Below, piece by piece: positions 32,286 to 42,370 of a DNA stretch of 64,000 nt. This DNA is from Taudactylus pleione. Its lineage: Eukaryota > Chordata > Amphibia > Anura > Myobatrachidae. The stretch lies in NCBI GenBank assembly GCA_031769625.1, contig JAUIMM010000135.1, forward strand, positions 2,191,001-2,255,000. The letters are read 5' to 3'. How positions within the stretch are numbered: the stretch's first letter is position 1; each line of letters opens with the position of its first letter. A program made the translations under genes and the position numbers. A model generated the notes under the pieces. That model searched no databases, had not been told where the DNA came from, and saw nothing but the letters and a program-made list of their open reading frames with translations.

Positions 32286-35200
32286 CTACGGAGGCAAGAT
32301 GTCATCCTCATCCTCCTCATCCACCGATTCCTCACCCTCTTCAGTGTGTACATCCTCATCCTCACAAAGTATTAACTCGTCCCCACTTGAATCCACCATC
32401 ACAGGTCCCTCTGTACGTTCTGGAGGCTGGTCTCCCTGGAAGAGCTGATAATTCATTTTGATGAACATCATCTTCTCCACATTCTGTGGAAGCAACCTCC
32501 TACGCCTTTCGCTGACAAGGTTCCCGGCTGCACTAAACACTCTTTCGGAGTACACACTGGAGGGGGGGCAACTCAGGTAAAATAGAGCCAGTTTGTACAG
32601 GGGCCTCCAAATTGCCTCATTTTCCTGCCAGTACAGGTATGGACTGTCTGACATGCCTACTTGGATGCTGTCACCGATGTAATCCTCCACCATTCTGTCA
32701 ATGGTGACAGTATCATATGCAGTGACAGTAGACATGTCAGAAATTGTTGCCAGGTCCTTCAGTCCGGACCAGATGTCCAAACTTGGTCCTGCCTGCCCTG
32801 CATCACCGCCAGCGGTTTGCTTAGGATACCTAAGTTTTTTCCTGGCAGCCCCAGTTGCGGGAGAAAATGAAGAAGGAGCTGTTGACGTGTCACGTTCCGC
32901 TTCAGCTGACAGTGTGTTCACCAGCAGGTCTTTGCACCTCTGCAGGCTTGTGTCGGCCGGAAAGAGAGACACCACATAGGCTTTAAACCTAGGATCGAGC
33001 TCGGTGGCCAAAATGTAGTGGTCTGATTTCAACAGATTGACCACCCTGGAATCCTGGCAAAGCGAATGAAGGGCTTCATCCACAAGTCCCACATGCCGAG
33101 CGGAATCGCTCCGTCTTAGCTCCTCCTTCACTTTCTCCAGCTGCTTCTGCAAAAGCCTGATGAGGGGAATGACCTGACTCAAGCTGGCAGTGTCTGAACT
33201 GACTTCACGTGTGGCAAGTTCGAAGGGCTGGAGAACCTTGCACAACACGGAAATCATTCTCCACTGCGCTTGAGTCAGGTGCATACCCCCTCCTTTGCCT
33301 ATGTCATAGGTGGATGTATAGGCTTGAATGGCCTTTTGCTGCTCCTCCATCCTCTGAAGCATATAGAGGGTTGAGTTCCACCGCGTCACAACCTCTTGCT
33401 TCAGGTGATGGCGGGGCAGGTTCAAGAGTGTTTGCTGGCGCTCCAGTCTTCGGCACGCAGTCGCTGAATGGCGAAAGTGGCCTGAAATTTTTCGGGCCAC
33501 CCAAAGCGTCTCCTGCACGCCCCTGTCGCTTTTCAGAAAATTCTGCACCACCAATTTTATTGTGTGAGCAAAACATGGGACGTGCTGGAATTTGCCCAGA
33601 TGTAATGCCCGCACAATATTGGTGGCGTTGTCAGATATCACAAATCCCCAGGAGAGTCTAAGTGGGGTAAGCCACTGGGCGATGATTTCCCTCAGTTTCT
33701 CTAAGAGGTTGTCGGCGGTGTGCCTCTTACTGAAACCGGTGATACACAGCGTAGCCTGCCTTGGAATGAGCTGGCGTTTCTGAGATGCTGCGACTGGTGA
33801 CGCTGCTGCTGTTGCTGCGTAAGGTGATACATCTACCCAGTGGGCTGTCACAGTCATATAGTCCTTAGTCTGCCCTGTTCCACTTGTCCACATGTCCGTG
33901 GTTAAGTGGACATTGGGTACAACGGCATTTTTCAGGACACTGAGGACACTTTTTCTGACGTTTCTGTACAGTCTCGGTATCGCCTGCCTAGTGAAGTGGA
34001 ATCTAGACGGGATTTGGAACCGGGGACACACTACCTCCAGCAATTGTCTAAATCCCACTGCACTAATGGCGGATACCGGACGCACGTCTAACACCAACAT
34101 AGCAGTCAAGGCCTCAGTTATACGTTTTGCTTCAGGATGACTGCTGTCGTACTTCATCCTCCTCGCTAAGGACTGTTGGAGGGTCAATTGTTTAGTAAAA
34201 GTAGTGGTGTTCCTACTTCCTCTCTGGGATGATGAACGACTCCCAGCAGCAGCAACAGCAGGAGGCGTAGCAATGCAGGATCCTCCGGAGGAATCCCGGA
34301 TAGGAGAGTCAGTCATGCCAGTGACATGGCCTGCAGGACTACTTCCAATCCTGACTAAGGAGGAAATTGACGAGGAGGGAGTTGACGGTGTGGTTTGCAG
34401 GTGCTTGGATACAACAGGACAACGGGATTTAGGTGTCCCTGGACTGCTTACGGTCTTAGCCAAAGTTTTTGAACTTGACAGTAACTTAATATGAACACGC
34501 TGCAGGTGCCGTATAAGGGAGGATGTTCCTAGGTGGTTAACGTCCCTACCCCTACTTATTCCACCTTTACATAAGGTACATATGGCAAGACAGTTGTTGT
34601 CCGGATTTGGATAGAAATATTGCCAGACCAAAGAGGTGGAATGTTTGGTCTTCTGCCCAGGCATGACCGTGATGGGCTTTTTCATCCCACGGACAACAAC
34701 TGTCTCCCCCGGAGCCTGATTTAAACAAACCACATCACCATCAGAATCCTCCTCGCCAACTTCCTCCTCAGCGCCAGCTACACCAGTATCCTCATCCTGT
34801 TGTACTTCAACAGTGACATCTTCAATTTGCATATCAGCAAGTGGACTGTGGGTGCTCCTTTCAGCACTTGCAGGGGGCGTGCAAATGGTGGAAAGAGCCA
34901 CCTCTTCCCGTCCAGTGCTGGGAAGGTCAGGCATCGCAACCACCACCACACTTGGACTCTCCTTGGGGATTTGTGATATCTTCTTAGAACGCACAGTTCT
35001 TTGCTGTGCTTTTGCCAGCTTAACTCTTTTGATTTTTTTAGTGGGAGGAGGGCTTCTATAGTCATGTGAAGCTGAACCACTAGTCATGAACATACTAGGG
35101 ATCGACCTTAGCCGTTCCTTGCCACTCCGTGTCGTAAATGGCATATTGGCAAGTTTACGTTTCTCTTCAGATGATTTAAATGTTTTTTTCAAGGTCATTT

Positions 35201-35387
35201 TCCTGAACTTTGTCATTTGGGATTGTATGTGCCCTCTATTATGACATTGGGCATCGGCCTTGGCAGACGACGTTGATGGCATGTTATCGTCTATGTCTTG
35301 ACTAGTGGCAGCAGCTTCAGCACTAGGAGGAAGTGTTTCTTGATCTTTCTCTATTTTATTTTTATCGGAGAAAGTTTGGTCCTCCAT
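32286..35387 (-). CDS. hAT transposase with BED zinc finger, intact
   Basis: A 1,033-residue open frame from the ATG at 35387 (MEDQTFSDKNKIEK). Residues about 115-137 hold two basic clusters (TKKIKR, VRSKK), a likely nuclear signal, followed by an acidic region to about 225. A BED finger follows at about 248-300 (CTLCKG ... HLGTSSLIRHLQRVH). The transposase core shows TTDMWTS near 497 (first catalytic Asp), WGFVISDNATN near 583 (second Asp), CFAHTIKLVVQ near 607 and RWNSTLYMLQRM near 669. The C-terminal hATC block near 925-960 (WRPLYKLALFYLSCPP, SERVFSAAG) holds the catalytic Glu and the dimer interface. The tail is acidic (EEGEESVDEEDEDD). The enzyme excises and reinserts its element with 8-bp duplications. 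A domesticated ZBED gene is unlikely because the element termini are present and a near-identical broken copy lies at 56760-59866. The start is supported by the same N-terminus in that copy. Confidence 0.92.
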   Translation of the reverse strand: MEDQTFSDKNKIEKDQETLPPSAEAAATSQDIDDNMPSTSSAKADAQCHNRGHIQSQMTKFRKMTLKKTFKSSEEKRKLANMPFTTRSGKERLRSIPSMFMTSGSASHDYRSPPPTKKIKRVKLAKAQQRTVRSKKISQIPKESPSVVVVAMPDLPSTGREEVALSTICTPPASAERSTHSPLADMQIEDVTVEVQQDEDTGVAGAEEEVGEEDSDGDVVCLNQAPGETVVVRGMKKPITVMPGQKTKHSTSLVWQYFYPNPDNNCLAICTLCKGGISRGRDVNHLGTSSLIRHLQRVHIKLLSSSKTLAKTVSSPGTPKSRCPVVSKHLQTTPSTPSSSISSLVRIGSSPAGHVTGMTDSPIRDSSGGSCIATPPAVAAAGSRSSSQRGSRNTTTFTKQLTLQQSLARRMKYDSSHPEAKRITEALTAMLVLDVRPVSAISAVGFRQLLEVVCPRFQIPSRFHFTRQAIPRLYRNVRKSVLSVLKNAVVPNVHLTTDMWTSGTGQTKDYMTVTAHWVDVSPYAATAAASPVAASQKRQLIPRQATLCITGFSKRHTADNLLEKLREIIAQWLTPLRLSWGFVISDNATNIVRALHLGKFQHVPCFAHTIKLVVQNFLKSDRGVQETLWVARKISGHFRHSATACRRLERQQTLLNLPRHHLKQEVVTRWNSTLYMLQRMEEQQKAIQAYTSTYDIGKGGGMHLTQAQWRMISVLCKVLQPFELATREVSSDTASLSQVIPLIRLLQKQLEKVKEELRRSDSARHVGLVDEALHSLCQDSRVVNLLKSDHYILATELDPRFKAYVVSLFPADTSLQRCKDLLVNTLSAEAERDTSTAPSSFSPATGAARKKLRYPKQTAGGDAGQAGPSLDIWSGLKDLATISDMSTVTAYDTVTIDRMVEDYIGDSIQVGMSDSPYLYWQENEAIWRPLYKLALFYLSCPPSSVYSERVFSAAGNLVSERRRRLLPQNVEKMMFIKMNYQLFQGDQPPERTEGPVMVDSSGDELILCEDEDVHTEEGEESVDEEDEDDILPP

Positions 35388-35479
35388 TTATGTTATATCG
35401 ATTTGATATATACGTGCGGCTAAACACAGAAAATATTTTTTTATTTTTGCTGGAGAGTAGTGCACTTTGTGTGGTTACA

Positions 35480-37865
35480 CCAGCCTGTAAGAAATGAGCC
35501 AGCCGGCTCTTTACTTATGGGACACAGGCGCACGCTTGGCGCTGCTCCTTTGTTGATGCACGTGCGGCTACTGCGCACACAATTCACAAACACAGAAAAT
35601 AATTTTTTTTTTGGTTTGGACTGGAGTGTACTTTGGGGGTTACAGCACCCTTTAACGGTCAAGCCAGCCGGCCCTTTACTTATGACACAGGCGCACGCTT
35701 GCCACTACTTTGTTGATGCACGTGCGGCTACTGCGCACACAATTCACAAACACATAAAATATATATTTTTTTGGTTTGGACTGGAGTGTACTTTGGGGGT
35801 TACAGCACCCTTTAACGGTCCAGCCAGCCGGCCCTTTACTTATGACACAGGTGCACGCTTGGCACTACTTTGTTGATGCACGTGCGGCTACTGCGCACAC
35901 AATTCACAAACACAGAAAATATATATTTTTTTGGTTTGGAGTGGAGTGTACTTTGGGGGTTACAGCACCCTTTAACGGTCCAGCCAGCCGGCCCTTTACT
36001 TATGACACAGGCGCACGCTTGGCACTACTTTGTTGATGCACGTGCGGCTACTGCGCACACAATTCACAAACACAGAAAATACATATTTTTTTGGTTTGGA
36101 CTGGAGTGTACTTTGGGGGTTACAGCACCCTTTAACGGTCCAGCCAGCCGGCCCTTTACTTATGACACAGGCGCACGCTTGGCACTACTTTGTTGATGCA
36201 CGTGCGGCTGCTGCGCACACAATTCACAAACACAGAAAATAATTTTTTTTTTGGTTTGGAGTCGGACTGGAGTGTACTTTGGGGGTTACAGCACCCTTTA
36301 ACGGTCAAGCCAGCCGGCCCTTTACTTATGACACAGGCGCACGCTTGGCACTACTTTGTTGATGCACGTGCGGCTACTGCGCACACAATTCACAAACACA
36401 GAAAATAAATTTTTTTTTGGTTTGGACTGGAGTGTACTTTGGGGGTTACAGCACCCTTTAATGGTCAAGCCAGCCGGCCCTTTACTTATGACACAAGCGC
36501 ACGCTTGGCACTACTTTGTTGATGCACGTGCGGCTACTGCGCTCACAATTCACAAACACACAAAAAATATTATTTTTTTGGTTTGAACTGGAGTGTACTT
36601 TGGGGGTTACAGCACCCTTTAACGGTCAAGCCAGCCGGCCCTTTACTTATGACACAGGCGCACGCTTGGCACTACTTTATTGATGCACGTGCGGCTACTG
36701 CGCACACAATTCACAAACACAGAAAATATATATTTTTTTGGTTTGGACTGGAGTGTACTTTGGGGGTTACAGCACCCTTTAACGGTCAAGCCAGCCGGCC
36801 CTTTACTTATGACACAGGCGCACGCTTGGCACTACTTTGTTGATGCACGTGCGGCTACTGCGCACACAATTCACAAACACAGAAAATACATATTTTTTTG
36901 GTTTGGACTGGAGTGTACTTTGGGGGTTACAGCACCCTTTAACGGTCCAGCCAGCCGGCCCTTTACTTATGACACAGGCGCACGCTTGGCACTACTTTGT
37001 TGATGCACGTGCGGCTACTGCGCACACAATTCACAGACACAGAAAATAATTTTTTTTTTGGTTTGGAGTCGGACTGGAGTGTACAATGGGGGTTACAGCA
37101 CCCTTTAACGGTCAAGCCAGCCGGCCCTTTACTTATGACACAGGCGCACGCTTGGCACTACTTTGTTGATGCACGTGCGGCTACTGCGCACACAATTCAC
37201 AAACACAGAAAATAATTTTTTTTTTGGTTTGGACTGGAGTGTACTTTGGGGGTTACAGCACCCTTTAACGGTCAAGCCAGCCGGCCCTTTACTTATGACA
37301 CAGGCGCACGCTTGGCACTACTTTGTTGATGCACGTGCGGCTACTGCGCACACAATTCACAAACACAGAAAATAATTTTTTTTTTGGTTTGGACTGGAGT
37401 GTACTTTGGGGGTTACAGCACCCTTTAACGGTCAAGCCAGCCGGCCCTTTACTTATGACACAGGCGCACGCTTGGCATTACTTTGTTGATGCACGTGCGG
37501 CTACTGCGCACACAATTCACAAACACAGAAAATAATTTTTTTTTTGGTTTGGACTGGAGTGTACTTTGGGGGTTACAGCACCCTTTAACGGTCAAGCCAG
37601 CCGGCCCTTTACTTATGACACAGGCGCACGCTTGGCACTACTTTGTTGATGCACGTGCGGCTACTGCGCACACAATTCACAAACACAGAAAATAATTTTT
37701 TTTTTGGTTTGGACTGGAGTGTACTTTGGGGGTTACAGCACCCTTTAACGGTCAAGCCAGCCGGCCCTTTACTTATGACACAGGCGCACGCTTGGCACTA
37801 CTTTGTTGATGCACGTGCGGCTACTGTGCACACAATTCACAAACACACAAAAAATATTATTTTTT
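35480..37865. repeat. 160-bp tandem array, 15 units, in the 5' region of element C
   Basis: gatgcacgtgcggct occurs 15 times at about 35555, 35715, 35875, 36035, 36195, 36361, 36521, 36682, 36842, 37002, 37168, 37328, 37488, 37648 and 37808. Spacing is 160 bp except 166 bp after units with the variant gagtcggactggagtgt (36255 and 37064). Variants tatata, tacata and the gagtcgg insertion recur in order about 805 bp apart, so a five-unit block was duplicated. The array lies between promoter and transposase ATG. ORFs through it are repeat artefacts. Confidence 0.95.
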
Positions 37866-38189
37866 TTAGCACTTGGGGGGAGCACCCCTGATGGACAGAG
37901 CACCCCCTGGACAACACTACAGCACCCCTTTAGGACTGGGACACTGCACAGGACATTGGAGTGGACACAGCCCCTATGGAGAACTGTCTGCACAACACAG
38001 TCCAGCCAGCCCCTATGGACTTTGAAGTAGTGGACACAGCCCCTATTAACAACAGCAGCACAGCACAACACAGCCAGCCCCTATGGACTTTGAAGTAGTG
38101 GACAACAGCAGCACAGCGCAGCACAACACTACTCTGCACTACACTACACTACACAGCCCAGCCAGCCCTAACTCCCACGCTCCCTCTTC

Positions 38190-38260
38190 ACTGTCCACAG
38201 CCGAGTGAGAAAATGGCGCCGACGCGGGTACCTTATATAGGTTCCAAAACCCGCGAGACT
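38190..38260 (-). promoter_or_regulatory. TATA-type promoter of hAT element C
   Basis: On the minus strand cctatataagg (38241-38231) is followed about 10 bp downstream by cgcgtcggcgccattttctc and ctcggctgtggacag. The same arrangement, nearly identical, is at 55893-55945 in element D, so the block is under common ancestry and fits a core promoter reading toward the transposase. Confidence 0.65.
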
Positions 38261-38399
38261 CGGAAGGCGGGATGATGACGTTTTGCCTCGATTTCAGATC
38301 CGAGTCAGGCGGGAAAAGTCGAGCCTGACTCGGATCTGCCTCAGATCAGGGGGGTTCGGATTTCAGAAATCCGAACCCGCTCACCCCTAATAATAACCA

Positions 38400-38638
38400 T
38401 TAGTAATATATGATTTAGGAATCAATCATAATTCCATTTCCAACAGAAAAATTGCATCTAATAATACTTGAACTGTTTTATTATGGGCATATTTAAAGAT
38501 GCAAATGCAGGCATTTAAGAACTGAATTCCCAAATGCTTGGTTTTAAAGTGAGTATAGCCAGCCCATGGTGGGAGCACAATTAGTACTGAACAAGCTATA
38601 GTCTGCCTCATACAAAGTATAGTGTACACGATGTAAGA
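38400..38638. other. Short unassigned spacer
   Basis: AT-rich DNA between element C and the next MITE; nothing recognised. Confidence 0.4.
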
Positions 38639-38646
38639 TTTCAGAC

Positions 38647-39053
38647 CAGAGGCATCTTAAGAGAGGAGGGGGCACGTGTGCCCCCTCCTCTCTCACCGGT
38701 GGCCGGCAGCCGATTGACGCTGCTAGCCAGCCACCGGAGCCCTAGTAGACTCTAAGTCTATTACGCATGCGCAGAACACCGGAAAAATGGCCACGGCAGG
38801 AATTTTCTGGTGTTCTGTGTATGCGCAGTAGACTCTGGGCACTAGAGTGTGCCCGGAGTCTACTGCGCATGCGCAGTACACCGGAAAAATGGCCGCAGCG
38901 GCCATTTTCCGGTGTTCTGAGCAGCGCTGACACCCGACGCAGGACCACGGACAGGTAATAATATGGGTGCAATGTGTGCAGTGCGCGGGGCCCCCCTGGA
39001 TCCAGGGGCCTGTGTGCCCCACACACACTGCACGCATTATAGATATGCCACTG
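38647..39053. mobile_element. Non-autonomous hAT element with 8-bp duplication tttcagac
   Basis: cagaggcatctt at the left and atatgccactg at the right are flanked by perfect tttcagac copies (38639-38646, 39054-39061). The interior contains several copies, some inverted, of tactgcgcatgcgcag and ccggaaaaatggcc. Confidence 0.92.
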
Positions 39054-39305
39054 TTTCAGACATATAAAGTGTCAGTGATCACAGTGAACCATCAGATGCG
39101 GCAGTAAGGCCAGCCTGTCTAAGCTGAATATATATTTTTCCCAGATGTGGGCACCATTCCACCAACCAAATGCCCTGCTTTGCAAAGAATGGGAGCAAGT
39201 TCGGAGGTCTTGAGGAGCGACAGAAGAACCTAGCATTGACCCAGGACATATACTGTATGCACACATTGGTCTCTTTATACACTGGATAGTGTATGTAATA
39301 AGCTG

Positions 39306-39650
39306 CGTACACATGTAACGATGTTAGTAACCAACGATTTTCGTTCAGATTTCCCCTTGAAAAAGTGAGCGAAAATCGTTTACAAAAATCGTTGGTTACT
39401 AAATTAATGAACGATTTTCATGGACGATGAACGATTTCTTTAATCATGCATACAGTGAATGGACATCGTTCATCGCTCATTCTGTACAACATGGACAGTC
39501 AGAATGGACGATAAACTACAAACGGGAGCGCGCATGAACGATTTTCGTTCATCGTTCACCTTAAAAAATGACCGATTTTATAAACGATTTAACGATAACG
39601 ACGTTGTTAAATCGTTCAAAAAATCGTTATGTGTTTACGCACCTTTACAG
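39306..39650. mobile_element. MITE with acgattttcgttcat-type interior
   Basis: Left tgcgtacacatgtaacgat mirrors right atcgttatgtgtttacgca. The interior is packed with aacgattt/aaatcgtt copies, a palindromic element related in its terminal style to 50475-50852. Confidence 0.75.
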
Positions 39651-39990
39651 TATTATGTTGTAGCTGGGATATCCGGCGTTGTCCGGGTTGAAGACTGGAC
39701 CCTGAAGTACACCTGCAGCCTTTATTTGTTTACATTGTCCTCGCCTATAACCCCATTCCATTCATCCTGAAAAGAACCCACAGTTTGCTAACATGCATGC
39801 AACCAGTGGTGTAACTACCATGGGTGTTCCCAGTCACGCAGACAAAGTGGGCCAGTCCAGTCAGTGCCGTCGACGGGGGGCCCAGGGTGTCAGCTATGTT
39901 AATTTTGTGCTGGCCCGCCAGCTGTTTACAGCTGGCTCACTAGCAGGCAGCTAGGGAGCTATAACATCTATCTTAACACAACTCATGTGC

Positions 39991-40194
39991 TCCTATAGGG
40001 GGTGACACAACAAGCAATCTTATTGCTATAAACTTATTGTGCAATATATGAGGAATATATCAATTAACCCTATATTGACACGACACCTGTTTAGACCTTA
40101 TACACAATTTGTGAAACAATTTTGTAGCCCTACAGGGGTTGCTATAACAACTATTTTGATTAATTATAGCTCATATACTCCTATAGGGGGCACC
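39991..40194 (+). promoter_or_regulatory. CTCF-like motifs, left group (three)
   Basis: tcctatagggggtgac (39991-40006), ccctacaggggttgct (40128-40143) and tcctatagggggcacc (40179-40194) approximate the CTCF core CCNNYAGRGGGCRC, all in the same orientation. Direct repeat context (gctcat..gctcctata, aagcaat..ttattgct) suggests a degenerate tandem origin. Confidence 0.45.
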
Positions 40195-40311
40195 ATAATA
40201 AGCAATTTTTATTGCTAAGAATTTACTGTATAACACATCATCCATACAGCTGTATCCAATTATACAATTAATGAGTGAATTTCATACTCTGTGTATCCTC
40301 TAGATCAGTGA

Positions 40312-40492
40312 TTCCCAACCTCGGCCCTCAAGGCACACTAACAGTCCTGGTTTTGGTTATATCCAGGCTTGAGCACAGATGGTTAAATCAAAATAACTGA
40401 GGTACTAATTAAGTCACCTGTGCTCCAGTATGGCTATCCTCAAAACCTGGACTGTTAGTGTGCCTTGAGGACCGTGGTTGGGAACCCCTGCT
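40312..40492. mobile_element. Short hAT-like MITE, copy 2 (tcccaacc family)
   Basis: Inverted ends cagtgattcccaacctcgg and ccgtggttgggaacccctg; core shared with 14133 and 47972. Inserted between the two CTCF-like groups. Confidence 0.88.
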
Positions 40493-40503
40493 CTAGATAC
40501 TTT

Positions 40504-41624
40504 GGACCGTATTCAATTTGAGGCGAAAAGTCCAGATTTTTCGCCTGCTGGACTTTTCGCCTGTTTTCCAGGTGGAAAAGTATCACGTGCGTGCCCGCTA
40601 TTCCCTGTATTCAATTCCAAAGTAGGCGAAATCGGGAACCGGCGAAACTTGGATCGACGAAAAAATACGGGAATTTTCGGGAAATAATTGTAGGACCCCA
40701 CCTAAAGATGTCCAGACCTCGGGGATCACTATGGGTACCCCCGTTTTTGCCTGCAGAAGAAAGTCGGCTTTTTAAATAGATGCGGCAGGTGGTTATTTTT
40801 CCCGACATTGAAGAAGTGATGCAGAAGAGCACTTAACTTTTTTTTTTCGTTTTTAAAAGTGGACCCATCAAATTTGGGGTACATGATAATGGGATAAGCA
40901 TATTTTTAAGACCCTAAAGGTAATTTTTAAAATTCTTCAAAAATACACCTGCCGCTACTCTGCGCAATGAAAAAAACACCTGCCACATACTTGGGGACCC
41001 CACTAGAATTAATTTCGTTAGTTTGGCATTTTTTTTTTTTTTACTTTAAAATAATTTTTTTAGGTTGTCCCGATTTATTAATTTTTTTTTTTCTTTTGGC
41101 ACATTTCATTTTAAGGGGGCATTCCCAAGGGTGCAGGCTATTTTTTTTAAGCCTGCACCCCTAAACCCCAAATCTGCACTTTTTTTCACTTCTTTATGTA
41201 ATTGAAAAATTATCCCTGTTTCTTTAAATGACCTTTCACCCCATTTACAAAAAAAAATGGGAATTTTTGGCAAATATGCCTGGGACCCCCCTAAAGATGT
41301 CCAGACATGGGGGATCACTATGGGTACCCCCATTTTTGCCTGCTGAAGGAAGTCGGAGTTTGTAATAGCCGCACAAGGTGCAATTTTGCGGCTATGAAGA
41401 AGTGGTAAAGAATAGCACTTAGGAATAGTTATTTTCCCCCCCAAAATATAATCTATCAAATTTGGGGTACATGAAAATGGGGGTAAGCATTTTTTTAAGC
41501 CCCTAAAGTTATTTTTACAAATCTGCAAAATTGCACCTGCCGCTTGTCCCTGCAATGAAGAAAACACCTGCCGCATACATGGGGACCCGACCTGAATTAA
41601 TTTGGATAGTTTGGCACTTTGTTC

Positions 41625-41659
<35 letters not shown>

Positions 41660-41952
41660 CAAAAATTAAACATAATTTTTTGGGGGTGTCCCGAATATTT
41701 TGAAACTTTTTTTGATGCAGTTTACCTTTAGGGGACTGTCTGAAGGCTGCACGGGGGTTCCCGCAATTTTGCACTTTTTTTCGTCTGCTATTCATAGGCG
41801 AAACTTTTTCGCCTATTACATTGCATTGACTTTCCGCCTAGGCGAAAAGTCTTCCAAATTGAATACGGAGGGAACTCAAAACAGGCGAAAATGACGTCAT
41901 CGGCGAAAAGTATTGCAAAAACTGACTTTTCGCCTCAAATTGAATACGGCCC
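40504..41952. mobile_element. PIF/Harbinger-like MITE with an internal 590-bp duplication
   Basis: Ends ggaccgtattcaatttgagg and (complement) gggccgtattcaatttgagg are flanked by ttt on both sides (40501-40503, 41953-41955). The body contains two diverged direct copies of a block starting aaagatgtccagac (40705 and 41294) and of a block with acacctgccgcatac. Long T/A runs cause spurious ORFs such as 41106-41795. Confidence 0.85.
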
Positions 41953-42065
41953 TTTGAATCTAGATAGGATTAACCTGAGCACTCAGTGATAATAATATGA
42001 ATCAATGTAATGTTAATGCAACAGCTGTTTGTATTTAATATACCATCTATTAACTAACAATACAG

Positions 42066-42370
42066 TCCTACAGGGGGCGCCATAACAATTATTTTTAACA
42101 AAGCTTATATATCCCTACAGGGGGCACTGAAATAACAATATTTGTTGATATTCAATTTTCAGCAAATAAGATACTCAATACCAAATGATATACCCGTACA
42201 GGGGGCGCTGTAGCATCAATACTGGGTGATGATTTATATCTTATATAACCATATGGCTGATCATACTCTAACCCAATAGGGGGCGCAGTGCTTTGTAATA
42301 GAAAATGGATGCATGTTCCCATGTGACACATTTCTACAATTAGAGACGTCTTACCCCTATAGAGGGTGCT
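42066..42370 (+). promoter_or_regulatory. CTCF-like motifs, right group (five)
   Basis: tcctacagggggcgcc (42066), ccctacagggggcact (42113), cccgtacagggggcgctg (42193), cccaatagggggcgcag (42272) and cccctatagagggtgctg (42354) lie 45-80 bp apart in the same orientation. Four contain AGGGGGC, the core of the CTCF motif. Confidence 0.5.

Larger units (their letters stand above)
31659..38388 (-). mobile_element. hAT (ZBED-type) element C, apparently complete
   Basis: A 6.7-kb element with ends aggggtgtgcaccgg (31659) and, in reverse complement, aggggtgagcgggttc (from 38388). The flank taataact (31651-31658) versus aataataacc after 38388 gives only an imperfect duplication. Inside, in transcription order from the right, are a GC-rich promoter end with a TATA-like box, short repeats, a 15-unit 160-bp array, an uninterrupted 1,033-codon transposase, a 3' UTR and a terminal 140-bp region rich in gttttggatctgg. 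All expected parts are present and the ORF is intact, so recent mobility is plausible. Confidence 0.9.

Noticed and set aside
33209..33661. A 150-aa plus-strand ORF inside the hAT element
   Set aside because: Antisense shadow of the transposase; the same shadow recurs in element D.
35460..37891. A ladder of similar 70-108 aa ORFs on the plus strand
   Set aside because: They follow the 160-bp repeat period, which is not a multiple of three, so each unit reopens the same short peptide. They lie antisense to the hAT transcript and have no support as proteins.
41106..41795. A 229-aa minus-strand ORF
   Set aside because: Runs through poly-Lys encoded by a T-run and across duplicated MITE sequence; a composition artefact.
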